64,000 nt of DNA from Paracoccus contaminans (GTDB taxonomy: Bacteria; Pseudomonadota; Alphaproteobacteria; Rhodobacterales; Rhodobacteraceae): assembly GCF_002105555.1 (NCBI RefSeq), contig NZ_CP020612.1:1101001-1165000 (forward strand). Direction: 5' to 3'. The translations under genes were made by a program, and so were the position numbers. Shown piece by piece: positions 34,210 to 42,277 of the stretch. The notes beneath the pieces are model-generated. The model was not told the DNA's origin, searched no databases, and saw only the letters and a program-made list of their open reading frames with translations. Within the stretch, counting starts at the first letter, position 1. The number at the start of each line of letters is the position of its first letter.

Positions 34210-36222
34210 TTACGCGCCCGGGTTCTTGTAGAGGCCGCGCCAGTCGATGGCCTTGGCCCCGAAGTCGAGGCGGCACTTGATCTCCACCCCGTCGACGTCG
34301 AAGCCGTTGCGGGTCTCGATGTAGGCGCCCTGCTGGCCCTCGAGATAGGCGTACTCGATGGTGTCGATCTGGTTGGGCGAGGCCGCCAGATACCAGGAGG
34401 TGGCGCTGGCGGCATCGAGGCGCGGCTCGCTGATCGGCGAGAGGGTCCGGATCGACTGCGGCACCACCTTTGCGCTGTCAGCGGGGACGAGGTTCTGAGC
34501 GACCAGCTGCTCGGCCTTCAGTTCGAGCGCGGCCGGGACGATCAGGAAAGCGGGCCGGATGTTCAGCACCGTCTTCTTGTCGAGCCCAGTCTGCAGCGCC
34601 ATCGCGGCGCGGGCCGCGCCCACGCTGCCGACATCGAGCGCGGCACCGGTGCCTGCGAGGTTCTTGTGCGTGGTGTGGAACAGCGCGTTGCCGTCGGCCA
34701 TGGCCGGGTTCGCGGTGATGATGCCCCAGACCACGTCGCTTTCCAGCTGGGCGATAGAGTTGCCGTACATCGCCGGGATCCGGGTGAAGGCGTCGAGATC
34801 GTCGTTGATCAGCACCTGCCGGGTGATCGCGACGACTCGGCCATAGGTCTTGACCTTGTAGCTCTCCTTGCTCTCCCCGAGCGTGCCGCGCTTGAACTCG
34901 CCGCTTTCGCCGACCTCCAGAAGCTGCGGCGCCTCGCCCAGCTGGACCCGGTGCATGGACTTGAAGTCGGTGGCCAGCACCTGGCGGCAGAAGAGCGCGA
35001 AGGTCCGGGGATAGGCGTCATAGGCCTGCCGCAGGGTCTTGTTGGTGACGGCCGACAGGATCTCGGGAAAGTCCGAGGTCGAGTGCAGCGCCCGCGTCGC
35101 CACCTCGTCACGCGAGAGACCCCGCGTGTTGACCCCCGCATTGCCGAGGCTTTCGCGGGCCAGTTCCAGCAGGGTCATGCCGCGGTACTGGCGGGCGGCG
35201 TCTTCCAGCGGGAAGAGCGTCGGGCTGTAGCGGTGCAAGAGCGCGTTCGCCACGGCATCGCGGCGGGTGATGCGCTCGTCGCGGCCGCCAAGGGGCACGG
35301 AGACATGCGGGAAGGTGCGGGTCTCGTCGGACCTGGCCGCGACCTGGTCGAGGATCAGGCGGCGGGATTCATCCACGCTGACACCGCGGTTGACCAGATC
35401 CTCGGCGAAGCCGCGCTCGAGGTTCAGACGGCCGGTCAGATCGTAGATCGTGGACACCCGGTCGCGTTCGGCCTCGCGGGCACGGGTGGCGATGGCCTCG
35501 GTGTCGGGTGCCGGAGTGGGGTCCGGCATGCGCGCGGCGGCCGGTTCGGGCTGCTGGCGGGTTTCGGTCAAGGCGGGGACATCCCCGGCCACATTGGTCG
35601 TGCTCTCAGGCATGGATGCCTCCTTTTGCATGCGGGTGTCGACGATCTCGACGGGATAGCTGGCCTGATCGGCAGCACGCACTTGCGCGCGGGGATCAGC
35701 AGGAACGGTGACGAAGCTGACCTCGAGCGGGGTCCAGCGCTCGACGATGCGTTGCTCGACCTCGCCCTTGGCGGCGGGCTCGACCACCTTCACCCGCTCG
35801 ATGGAATAGCCGACAGAGACGTTGCGGATGATGCCGTCGCTGATCAGGCCGAACATGCGGTCTGCGGCCTGGTCGAGCCCCTCGCGCGGGAAGCGGATGG
35901 TGGCCTTGCCCTCCTTGCCCTCGATCCAGGCGCGTTCGACGACGCCCACTTGCGAATGCGAGGACCAGACCGAATGGCTGTCGAGCGCCGGGGCCCCGGC
36001 ATTGAGGCGCGTCAGGTCCACCGCGCGGTCGCTGACCTCGAGGATCTCGTCGAAGGGCACGGAGGTGTCCCAGCCTGTCCAGCGCCGCCGCCGGACGGCC
36101 GCGCCAGTGGTGAAGACCACGTCGACGGATCGGGCCTCGGAATTGACGGTCGCGGGCAAGATGGGCGCGCGCCGCAGTTGCATCGGAAGGGCGACCGGTG
36201 CCGCCATGATCGTGTCGGGCAT
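34210..36222 (-). CDS. Prohead protease - major capsid protein fusion with an internal start
   Basis: A 670-aa fusion. Residues about 10-190 are an HK97-type (U35/S78) prohead protease, with likely catalytic His in LDSHS and Ser in IRNVSVGYS, and PLEVSFVTVPA at the end. Residues about 205-290 are a Pro/Glu-rich, then helical, linker that may scaffold. The rest is a capsid fold with YGNSIAQLESDVVWGIITAN. An in-frame ATG at 35613 (MPESTTNVAG) follows AAAGGAGG by 5 nt, so a 467-aa capsid form without protease is probably made too. ATG 36222 begins 4 bp after the portal stop. Such fusions are annotated in other alphaproteobacterial prophages. Confidence 0.88.
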   Translation of the reverse strand: MPDTIMAAPVALPMQLRRAPILPATVNSEARSVDVVFTTGAAVRRRRWTGWDTSVPFDEILEVSDRAVDLTRLNAGAPALDSHSVWSSHSQVGVVERAWIEGKEGKATIRFPREGLDQAADRMFGLISDGIIRNVSVGYSIERVKVVEPAAKGEVEQRIVERWTPLEVSFVTVPADPRAQVRAADQASYPVEIVDTRMQKEASMPESTTNVAGDVPALTETRQQPEPAAARMPDPTPAPDTEAIATRAREAERDRVSTIYDLTGRLNLERGFAEDLVNRGVSVDESRRLILDQVAARSDETRTFPHVSVPLGGRDERITRRDAVANALLHRYSPTLFPLEDAARQYRGMTLLELARESLGNAGVNTRGLSRDEVATRALHSTSDFPEILSAVTNKTLRQAYDAYPRTFALFCRQVLATDFKSMHRVQLGEAPQLLEVGESGEFKRGTLGESKESYKVKTYGRVVAITRQVLINDDLDAFTRIPAMYGNSIAQLESDVVWGIITANPAMADGNALFHTTHKNLAGTGAALDVGSVGAARAAMALQTGLDKKTVLNIRPAFLIVPAALELKAEQLVAQNLVPADSAKVVPQSIRTLSPISEPRLDAASATSWYLAASPNQIDTIEYAYLEGQQGAYIETRNGFDVDGVEIKCRLDFGAKAIDWRGLYKNPGA
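35613..35627 (-). promoter_or_regulatory. Internal ribosome binding site for the capsid part
   Basis: Minus-strand AAAAGGAGG (35627-35619), then 5 nt, then ATG (35613-35611). This is one of the strongest Shine-Dalgarno matches in the structural operon, and it falls inside a coding frame at the protease-capsid junction. Confidence 0.65.
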
Positions 36223-36226
36223 GGCC

Positions 36227-37739
36227 CTATTTCTCCTCTGCGTCGGATGGGGGTTCGGCCGGATCGCTGGCCGGGTCGCTGGTTTGCGCGCTGCCGGTTT
36301 TCGTGACGCGGCGCGGGTCGCTGTCGAGGACCAGCCCCAGAGCATCCAGCTTGGCGTTGGTCGCTGCGATTTCCGCGAGGACCGCATCCGGGTTGTGGCC
36401 CTGCCGGGCGATGGCCTGCGCCAGCGTCATCGTGCCTGTCCGGATTGCCAGCAGGTCGGCCATCGCATCCTTGTAGGGATCAACGGCGTCGAACTTCGGC
36501 GGCGACCATTCCATCGGGACATCGGGTGTCGGGATCTGGCCCGCCGCCCATGCGGCCTCGGTGAACCAGCGCCAGACCGGTGCGCAGAGCATCGGGATGA
36601 AGAGCTGCCACTGCACCGCGTCGATCATGCGGCGGAACTCCACGAGGCCGGCGCGGATCGAGGAATAGTTGACCTGGGACAGATCCCCGGTCAGCAGCTC
36701 GTAGGGCACCCGGAACCCGGCCGAGATGGTGTGCAGGCTCGCCCGCTTGTATTCGCCATAGCCGCCGGTGGCGGCAGGCTGGTTGAAGCGGATGTCCTTG
36801 CCGCCACGCGCATAGGCGATCAGCCCCGGCTCGAACTGCTCCACCCGATTGCCGTCGGCGTCGACCACGGAGGGCGCAATGCCCTGCTGCGCCTCGTCGT
36901 CGCCGAAGACGATGGCGGTGACACAGGCCTCGGTCTTCTTGCGGACCAGTTCGGCCACCTCGTAGTCGTCGAGATCGCGCAAGCTGCGGATCACCGGCGC
37001 GCCCCAGGGAACGCCGCGCGCCTGCGTGCGCTGCTTCTCGTAGACATGGGCGATCTCGGTCGCTGGCACCGGGCGGCTCTGTAACCCGTTCTGCAATGCG
37101 CCATAGGCATCGCCAGGGTGTTCGGCATGGAGCCAGTAGGCCCGGCGCTTGCCGACCGGGTCGAACTCGATCCCCTGCACGAGGCGGCCCGCGCCGATGG
37201 CGCCGGATTTGGTGGCGTCGAGGAAGTCGGCCTCCAACACCTGCAACTGCAGTGGTTACCGGCAGCCCGTCCGAGGATCGCCGCAGGCGGCGGCGCACCA
37301 GCACCTCGCCCGCCTCGACCATCTCGCGGCAGATCAGCGTCTGCAGACCGTAGAAGTCGAGCTGGCCATCGGCGTCGCACTCCGCCGTCCAGCGCTCGAA
37401 GAGCGCGTCGACCTTGCGGTCCAGCGTGTCGTCGCCGCTCGCGGCGCGCGGCATGATGCCCGCGCCGATGATGTTGTTCACCAGCACCGCCACGGCCTTG
37501 GCCGCATGCGGGTTGTTGCGCACCAGATCGCGCATCCGGTCGCGAAGCAGCGCCCCGGCGACGCCGATCTCGGTGTCGGCCGAGGATCCCGGCGCGCGCC
37601 AGCCCTCGGTGCGACGCCCACGCGCGGCCCCGTCATAGCCCCGCGTCAGGGTCTCGAAGGCCTGCCGCGCCATCACGCGGCGCGCGGCCATGCGCGGCGC
37701 CACCGTGGCGATGGCATGATCGAACCAGGTCGCCGACAT
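36227..37739 (-). pseudogene. Portal protein gene (lambda type), interrupted by a +1 frameshift
   Basis: The N-terminal part (MSATWFDHAIATVAPRMAAR to RRSSDGLPV) and the C-terminal part (LQLQVLEADFLD to PPSDAEEK) of a lambda-like portal lie in different frames. The frames join at 37253-37259, where seven bases replace the six expected between the Pro codon and CTGCAGTTGCAG. With that base removed, the protein would be about 504 aa, a normal portal length. The 12-mer portal ring is essential for packaging, so the prophage may be defective. A sequencing error cannot be excluded, although the site is not a homopolymer. The start ATG overlaps the gpW-like stop. Confidence 0.8.
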
Positions 37740-37948
37740 CACCGATCCCCGCGCGAGAAGCCAGCCAGCCCGGCAACCGGCAGCGGCCGCGTCGTTCCCG
37801 CGATGGCGCGTTCGATGGTCCGGATGCGCGCCAGCAGGTCTTCAGCCGAGCCGTAATCCACCGACTTGCCGTCATAGCTGACGCGCGTCGTGCCGCTGGC
37901 ATAGGCCCGGCGCAGCGCCGATAGCTCGGTTTCCGTCCAGTCGGTCAT
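37739..37948 (-). CDS. gpW-like head-tail connector
   Basis: A 69-aa protein, MTDWTETELSALRRAYASGT, then YDGKSVDYGSAEDLLARIR. This helix-beta-hairpin-helix pattern, with a tyrosine-containing hairpin, is that of lambda gpW, the small connector added to the portal. It lies between large terminase and portal as in lambda. ATG 37948 is preferred; an in-frame ATG at 37960 is possible. Confidence 0.85.
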   Translation of the reverse strand: MTDWTETELSALRRAYASGTTRVSYDGKSVDYGSAEDLLARIRTIERAIAGTTRPLPVAGLAGFSRGDR

Positions 37949-37950
37949 GT

Positions 37951-39954
37951 TCAAAACCATCCTCCGCGCCGCCCGAGCCAGTCGGATCGGCGTTTGCCCT
38001 GCGGGGCCTGTCCCGGCCGGTTGATCTGCCCGGCGGGATCGCTGTCGGTGGGGGCGGCCCCGAGCTGATCCTCGAGGTCGCGCCATTTCTCCTCAGACCA
38101 GCGGTCCGCGCCCGCGATCCAGGCGGCGGCGCGGGCATAGACCCGGCAATCCAGCGCCTCGTTGCGCTCGCGGAGCTTCTGCCATTCCAGCCGGGCGAAG
38201 CCGCGCTTGGTGCGCACCGTCACCAGCTGTTCCGCGACGAACTGCTTCAGCCATTCGTTCTCGACCCAATACGGCAGATGCACCGAGCCGGGCGGGAACA
38301 CCGCCCCGTCGGCCATCTCCTCTTCGGTCGGCCGCGCCAGCCGCAGGAAGCGATAGGTCTCGGCCTTGAAGGTCGAGACCGCCACGGTCCAGAGCCGCGC
38401 CCCGCGCCGCAGGCGTTTCCCGCCCTCGGTCGCGTCGACGAAGGTGGGCCCCGACACGGGGCTCGAGCGGTTGAACCCCTCGACGCCCTTCACCGGCGAC
38501 ACCTGCGCGAAGCCTTGCGCCCGCGACCAGGAATAGACCGCCGGGGCCTCGTAGCCCGTGTCGATGGCGAGCCGCACGATCCTGAGATGCGCCCCGCGTT
38601 CGTGCGGCCAGCTTTTGTCCAGCAGCGCGGTCAGCTCCGACCACGCGTCGTGCCGGTCGGGCCCGCCCTCGATGACGACATGATCGACGAGCCAGGACTC
38701 GAGCCCGCGGCCCCAAGCCCAGACATCGACCTCGATCCGGTCCTTCTGCACGTCGGCACCGGCGGTCAGGAACAGCCCGCCCGCGGGCACCGTGCCGGAT
38801 GTCCACCGCTCGCGCCGGTCATAGAGCCGCTGCCAGTCCGGGGCTTCCCCGGTCTCGACCCATGTCTCGCCGAGGATGGTGTTGCGGAACGCCTTGATCG
38901 CCTCGTCCGACCCCTGTGCCGCGTCCCAGGCCCGCACGATCCGCTCCCAGCTCAGCCAGCCGATCGGCGAATAGAGCGCCGAGAGGTGATACCCGACCGT
39001 GGTCGGATCGGCGGCGGTGGCGGTCGCCCGCCATTCGCCGCCCTCCAGCATCGCCGTCTTGTGGTGTTCCGCGATTGCCGCGTCGCAGCCCTCGCAGTGA
39101 TACTCCGCCGTCTCCGGGCGGCCCTTTTGCCAGCGCAGCCGGTCGAACTTCAGCCACTGCATGGCGCCGCAATGCGGGCACGGCACGAAGTAGCGCCGCT
39201 GGTCGGACGCCTCGAACTCCCGCTCGATGCGCGACAGCCCCCGGATGGTCGGCGTGGAGACCAGCAGCACCTTGCGCCGGTGGGCGAAGGTCAGCGACCG
39301 GGCTTCCGCCAGCGTGACCGGATCGCCTTCCTCGTCGGCCGAGGCCGGATAGGCATCGACCTCGTCGAGGAAGATGTACCGCGCCGGGGTCGAGCGCAGC
39401 CCGACCGCCGAGTTCGCCCCGGTCATGATCAGGATGCCGCCCGCGAACTCCTTCGACAGCATGGTGTTGCCCGCATCGCGGGATCGCGCGGGCTTCACCC
39501 GCTCCCGCAACTCCGGGCTCTCGTCGATCAGCGGGTCGATCCGCTGGCGCGAGTTCCGTTTCGCCAGTTCCACCGTCGGCTGGACCGCCAGCATCGGCCC
39601 CGGCGCCTGGTGGATGGCGAACCCGATCCAGTTGTTGCCCGCCTCGGTCGCGCCGACCTGCGCCGCCTTCATGAACACGACGCGCTGCGCGGGATCGCCG
39701 GGCGAGAGCCGGTCCATGATCTCGCGCATGTAGGGCGTGCGCGCGGTGCGGTACCGCCCCGCTTCGGCCGAGGCGCGGCCCGAGAGCATCCGGTGCCGGT
39801 CGGCCCATTCCGAGACGGTCAGATCCGGGTCGGGCCGCAGCCCGTTGCCCCAGGCGCGCAGGATCTCGCCCGCGCCGTCGAAATCCGTCAGTGCGTCATC
39901 ATCACCGGAAGTCGGGCCGGACCTCGGCGAGTTCGTCGAGGTGGGCGCGTACAT
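37951..39954 (-). CDS. terL: Terminase large subunit (gpA type)
   Basis: A 667-aa DNA-packaging motor of the lambda gpA family. Its ATPase domain has AAQVGATEAGNNW as the Walker A variant (about 99-111) and YIFLDEVDAYP as Walker B. Cysteine pairs CPHC and CEGC (about 262 and 287) form a zinc site. The C-terminal nuclease half includes GADVQKDRIEVDVWAWGRG. The start is uncertain. ATG 39954 (MYAPTS) overlaps the small terminase by 53 bp, and no in-frame ATG lies after that gene's stop. Confidence 0.92.
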   Translation of the reverse strand: MYAPTSTNSPRSGPTSGDDDALTDFDGAGEILRAWGNGLRPDPDLTVSEWADRHRMLSGRASAEAGRYRTARTPYMREIMDRLSPGDPAQRVVFMKAAQVGATEAGNNWIGFAIHQAPGPMLAVQPTVELAKRNSRQRIDPLIDESPELRERVKPARSRDAGNTMLSKEFAGGILIMTGANSAVGLRSTPARYIFLDEVDAYPASADEEGDPVTLAEARSLTFAHRRKVLLVSTPTIRGLSRIEREFEASDQRRYFVPCPHCGAMQWLKFDRLRWQKGRPETAEYHCEGCDAAIAEHHKTAMLEGGEWRATATAADPTTVGYHLSALYSPIGWLSWERIVRAWDAAQGSDEAIKAFRNTILGETWVETGEAPDWQRLYDRRERWTSGTVPAGGLFLTAGADVQKDRIEVDVWAWGRGLESWLVDHVVIEGGPDRHDAWSELTALLDKSWPHERGAHLRIVRLAIDTGYEAPAVYSWSRAQGFAQVSPVKGVEGFNRSSPVSGPTFVDATEGGKRLRRGARLWTVAVSTFKAETYRFLRLARPTEEEMADGAVFPPGSVHLPYWVENEWLKQFVAEQLVTVRTKRGFARLEWQKLRERNEALDCRVYARAAAWIAGADRWSEEKWRDLEDQLGAAPTDSDPAGQINRPGQAPQGKRRSDWLGRRGGWF

Positions 39955-40462
39955 GTTTTTCCAAGGCCTTCTGCATCGCGGCCGGTTCCACACCCAGTTC
40001 CGCCGCCATCAATGCCGACGACCGCGCAGGCCAGTTCACCCATGCGTCCCGCACCTCCCGCGCCAACCGGAACACCAGCGCCAGCGCGCGGGCCCGCTCG
40101 ATCAACTCCCCCTTCAGCTTCTGCAGCCGGATGCGCCGCTCCTGCGCCTTCAGCACCTCGTTCGCCGTCTTGGCCTGCAGGAAGGTCGTGCCGCCGCCGA
40201 CCGCCGGTACCGCCAGTCCCTGTTCGCGCAGGGTGTCGCCGACGGCGGCCACCGCCGCCTCGGGGACGGGCTTCAGCTTCGGCGCGGGCGGTTTGCGGGT
40301 CTTCGACGGGTCCGTCGACTCGGCACGCCTTGCGTCGCTGGCCGCCGCGTTGATGCTGCCGTCGGGATAGAGGACCAGACGCTCGGCCGTCTTCGCCTTC
40401 TGGATCGCGCCCCGCGACAGTCCGACATGGGCGGCGTACTGGCGCTCGCTCATGCCCTGCAT
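39902..40462 (-). CDS. Terminase small subunit-like DNA-binding protein
   Basis: A 186-aa protein beginning MQGMSERQYAAHVGLSRGAIQ, a helix-turn-helix like that of Nu1-type packaging initiators. A coiled-coil region follows (about 100-140: ANEVLKAQERRIRLQKLKGE). It lies directly before the large terminase and should bind the packaging start (cos or pac). The sequence family is only weakly recognisable, so the call rests on helix pattern and place. Confidence 0.75.
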   Translation of the reverse strand: MQGMSERQYAAHVGLSRGAIQKAKTAERLVLYPDGSINAAASDARRAESTDPSKTRKPPAPKLKPVPEAAVAAVGDTLREQGLAVPAVGGGTTFLQAKTANEVLKAQERRIRLQKLKGELIERARALALVFRLAREVRDAWVNWPARSSALMAAELGVEPAAMQKALEKHVRAHLDELAEVRPDFR

Positions 40463-40493
40463 CGACGGCTCCGATTATCATTCAAGATCATAT

Positions 40494-40512
40494 GCTTATC
40501 GAGTTGATAAGC
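40494..40512. promoter_or_regulatory. Palindromic operator candidate between diverging phage operons
   Basis: GCTTATCGAGTTGATAAGC has perfect 7-bp arms. It lies 32 bp upstream of the small terminase start and 62 bp upstream of the rightward gene at 40574, in an A+T-rich gap of 111 bp. It is well placed for a late-gene regulator. No matching second copy was found by eye. Confidence 0.4.
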
Positions 40513-40573
40513 GGCACGGACGGAGCGAACGTGTCTCCAGAAGGACGATGCAACGCACCAAGGACCCACCAAG

Positions 40574-40798
40574 ATGACCCGCCGCGCCACCGATAACACC
40601 AAAGCCCTCGACGCCTTCATCACCGCCAAGTTCGAGATCGACGCGATGCTGCAGCGCCTCGCCGCCCTCGGCGCCGACCACTTAGAGACCAGCCCCGACG
40701 AGATCAACTGGGGCCACGTCGGCACCCTGAACCACTATCGCGCCAAGCTGCGCGAGATCACCGACATGGCCTTCAAGGAAGGCGAACACGCCGAGTGA
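40574..40798 (+). CDS. Small phage protein of unknown function
   Basis: A 74-aa acidic helical protein: MTRRATDNTKALDAFITAKF, LAALGADHLETSPDEINWGHVG, KEGEHAE. I recognise it as a frequent neighbour of DUF3489 genes in Rhodobacteraceae prophages but know of no function. The ATG is preceded by an AAGGA-like site. Confidence 0.65.
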   Translation: MTRRATDNTKALDAFITAKFEIDAMLQRLAALGADHLETSPDEINWGHVGTLNHYRAKLREITDMAFKEGEHAE

Positions 40799-40894
40799 GC
40801 ATCCGCAACGCCAGCACTCTCGCCGCGCGCCCAGCGCGGCTTGGGGTCGTAGGAGGGCTGCGACGGTCGCGGCCCCCAAAACGGAGACGACCCC

Positions 40895-41407
40895 ATGACC
40901 CAGATCCAGCTTACCGACACCCAAGCCGTTGTCCTCTCTGCGGCCTGCGCGCGCGACGATGGCGCGGTCTTTCCCGTCACCGCCAAGCTAAAGGGCGGCG
41001 CCGTCGGCAATGTCTGCAAGAGCCTCTTGAAGCTTGGGCTGATCGAGGAAATCCCCGCCACCGACCTCAACACCGTCTGGCGGTACGACGAGGAGCGCGG
41101 CCCGATCACCCTGCGCGCGACGCCGCTGGCACAGACCACGCTCGGGATCACGGAAGCCGAAACGACCACGAAGGCAGCCGAAACCGCCACCGCACCGGTC
41201 CAGCGCCGGAAAGGCACCAAGCAGGAAGCCCTGATCGAAATGTTGCGCGCGCCGGGCGGCGCTACCATCGAGGAGATCGCCACCGCGCTAGAATGGGCGG
41301 CCCATACTGTCAGGGGGGCCATGGCGGGCCCCCTGAAGAAGAAGCTCGGGCTCGAGGTGACCTCCGAGAAGGTCGAAGGACGCGGGCGGGTCTACACCCT
41401 GAAGTAG
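40895..41407 (+). CDS. DUF3489 protein
   Basis: A 170-aa protein. The N-terminal 75 residues (LTDTQAVVLSAACARDDGAV, KGGAVGNVCKSLLKLGLIEE) form a winged-helix-like unit. An Ala/Thr linker follows, then the C-terminal DUF3489 domain (GTKQEALIEMLRAPGGATIE, AHTVRGAMAGPLKKKLG). Two helix-turn-helix-like halves suggest DNA binding, possibly regulation of the phage operon. The role is unproven. It sits 96 bp after the small protein gene. Confidence 0.82.
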   Translation: MTQIQLTDTQAVVLSAACARDDGAVFPVTAKLKGGAVGNVCKSLLKLGLIEEIPATDLNTVWRYDEERGPITLRATPLAQTTLGITEAETTTKAAETATAPVQRRKGTKQEALIEMLRAPGGATIEEIATALEWAAHTVRGAMAGPLKKKLGLEVTSEKVEGRGRVYTLK

Positions 41408-41482
41408 GTGCAGCAGCCCTCGACGCGCATCGGAAAAGGCGCTATATTCGCACCTAATTCGATGCGCGCCGGGAGGCCAGTC

Positions 41483-41758
41483 ATGAACATTACCAAAGAC
41501 ATCAGCCCGCTGACCGAGTTCAAGCGGGATTCGGCGCGCTTGATCGCGCAGATCAAGGAAACCGGTCGGCCGCAGATCCTGACCGTGAATGGCAAGCCCT
41601 CGGTCGTCGTGATGGACGCCGCCGCGTGGCAAGAGATGCAAGACCAGCTCGACTATGCCGAAACCGTCGCCGGGATCCGCAAGGGTCTGACGCAGGCCCG
41701 TGCGGGTGAAGGTGTCGAGGCGGGCCAGTTCTTTGATGGCCTCGCCCAGACCCAATGA
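41483..41758 (+). CDS. Phd/YefM-type antitoxin
   Basis: A 91-aa protein with the Phd/YefM fold pattern: MNITKDISPLTEFKRDSARL, IKETGRPQILTVNGKPSVVVMD and the acidic C-terminal part that would wrap the toxin. It should neutralise the ParE-like toxin and repress its own promoter. I chose ATG 41483 over a longer frame from 41408, which would begin at the stop of the DUF3489 gene. It overlaps the toxin gene by ATGA. Confidence 0.9.
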   Translation: MNITKDISPLTEFKRDSARLIAQIKETGRPQILTVNGKPSVVVMDAAAWQEMQDQLDYAETVAGIRKGLTQARAGEGVEAGQFFDGLAQTQ

Positions 41759-42066
41759 CCACCCCCTTGCCGGTAATCATCACGCCGAATGCGGCGGATG
41801 ATCTGACAGCGTCATGGACCTACCTGCGGGATCGCAACCCGAGGGCGGCGGACGAATGGCTGGCGGGAATCCGCGACACCATTCTCGACCTTGGCACAAT
41901 GCCTGAAGCTCATCCGATTGCTCCAGAGTCGCGTGAATTCGATCTGGCCGTCCGTCGCGCGCTCTATGGAAAGGCGACGCGCTGGCGCATCTACTTTGCT
42001 GTCATCGACGGGGCGGTGCGGGTTCTGCATGTCCGCCACGGTCGCCGGAGCGATTGGCAACCCTGA
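41755..42066 (+). CDS. RelE/ParE-type toxin
   Basis: A 103-aa protein: VIITPNAADDLTASWTYLRD, YGKATRWRIYFAVIDGAVRV and HVRHGRRSDW, the standard RelE/ParE core. ParE members poison gyrase and RelE members cut mRNA; sequence alone does not decide. With its antitoxin it would stabilise the element or act in phage defence. Its last 65 bp overlap the converging DUF7220-like gene. Confidence 0.9.
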   Translation: MTTPLPVIITPNAADDLTASWTYLRDRNPRAADEWLAGIRDTILDLGTMPEAHPIAPESREFDLAVRRALYGKATRWRIYFAVIDGAVRVLHVRHGRRSDWQP

Positions 42067-42268
42067 TCCGTTCAAACAGCCGCCGCAAGGCGAAGGAACG
42101 CGCGATGCTCACCACGGTGAACACCGCGCCCATCTTCAGGTTCTGGGCCAGCGTCGTGTGCAGCCCGAAGACCTGAAAAATCAAGGTCTGCGTGACCACG
42201 GCGACGCCGTAGCCGACGATTACGTTGGCGACGGCCTCGACCAGCGACATGAGGCGGGTTTGCTTCAT
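42002..42268 (-). CDS. DUF7220-like small membrane protein
   Basis: An 88-aa protein: MKQTRLMSLVEAVANVIVGY, then GLHTTLAQNLKMGAVFTVVS. It has two membrane segments (about 8-32 and 45-62) and a basic tail. It matches a family of phage membrane proteins that I recall as DUF7220. It follows the C5-methyltransferase gene on the minus strand, 9 bp later. Its 3' end is antisense to the toxin gene. Confidence 0.75.
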   Translation of the reverse strand: MKQTRLMSLVEAVANVIVGYGVAVVTQTLIFQVFGLHTTLAQNLKMGAVFTVVSIARSFALRRLFERIRVANRSGDRGGHAEPAPPRR

Positions 42269-42277
42269 CGCACTGCC

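Noticed and set aside
37253..37259. Programmed frameshift in the portal gene
   Set aside because: No slippery heptamer is present and portals are not known to need frameshifting; mutation or sequence error is more likely.
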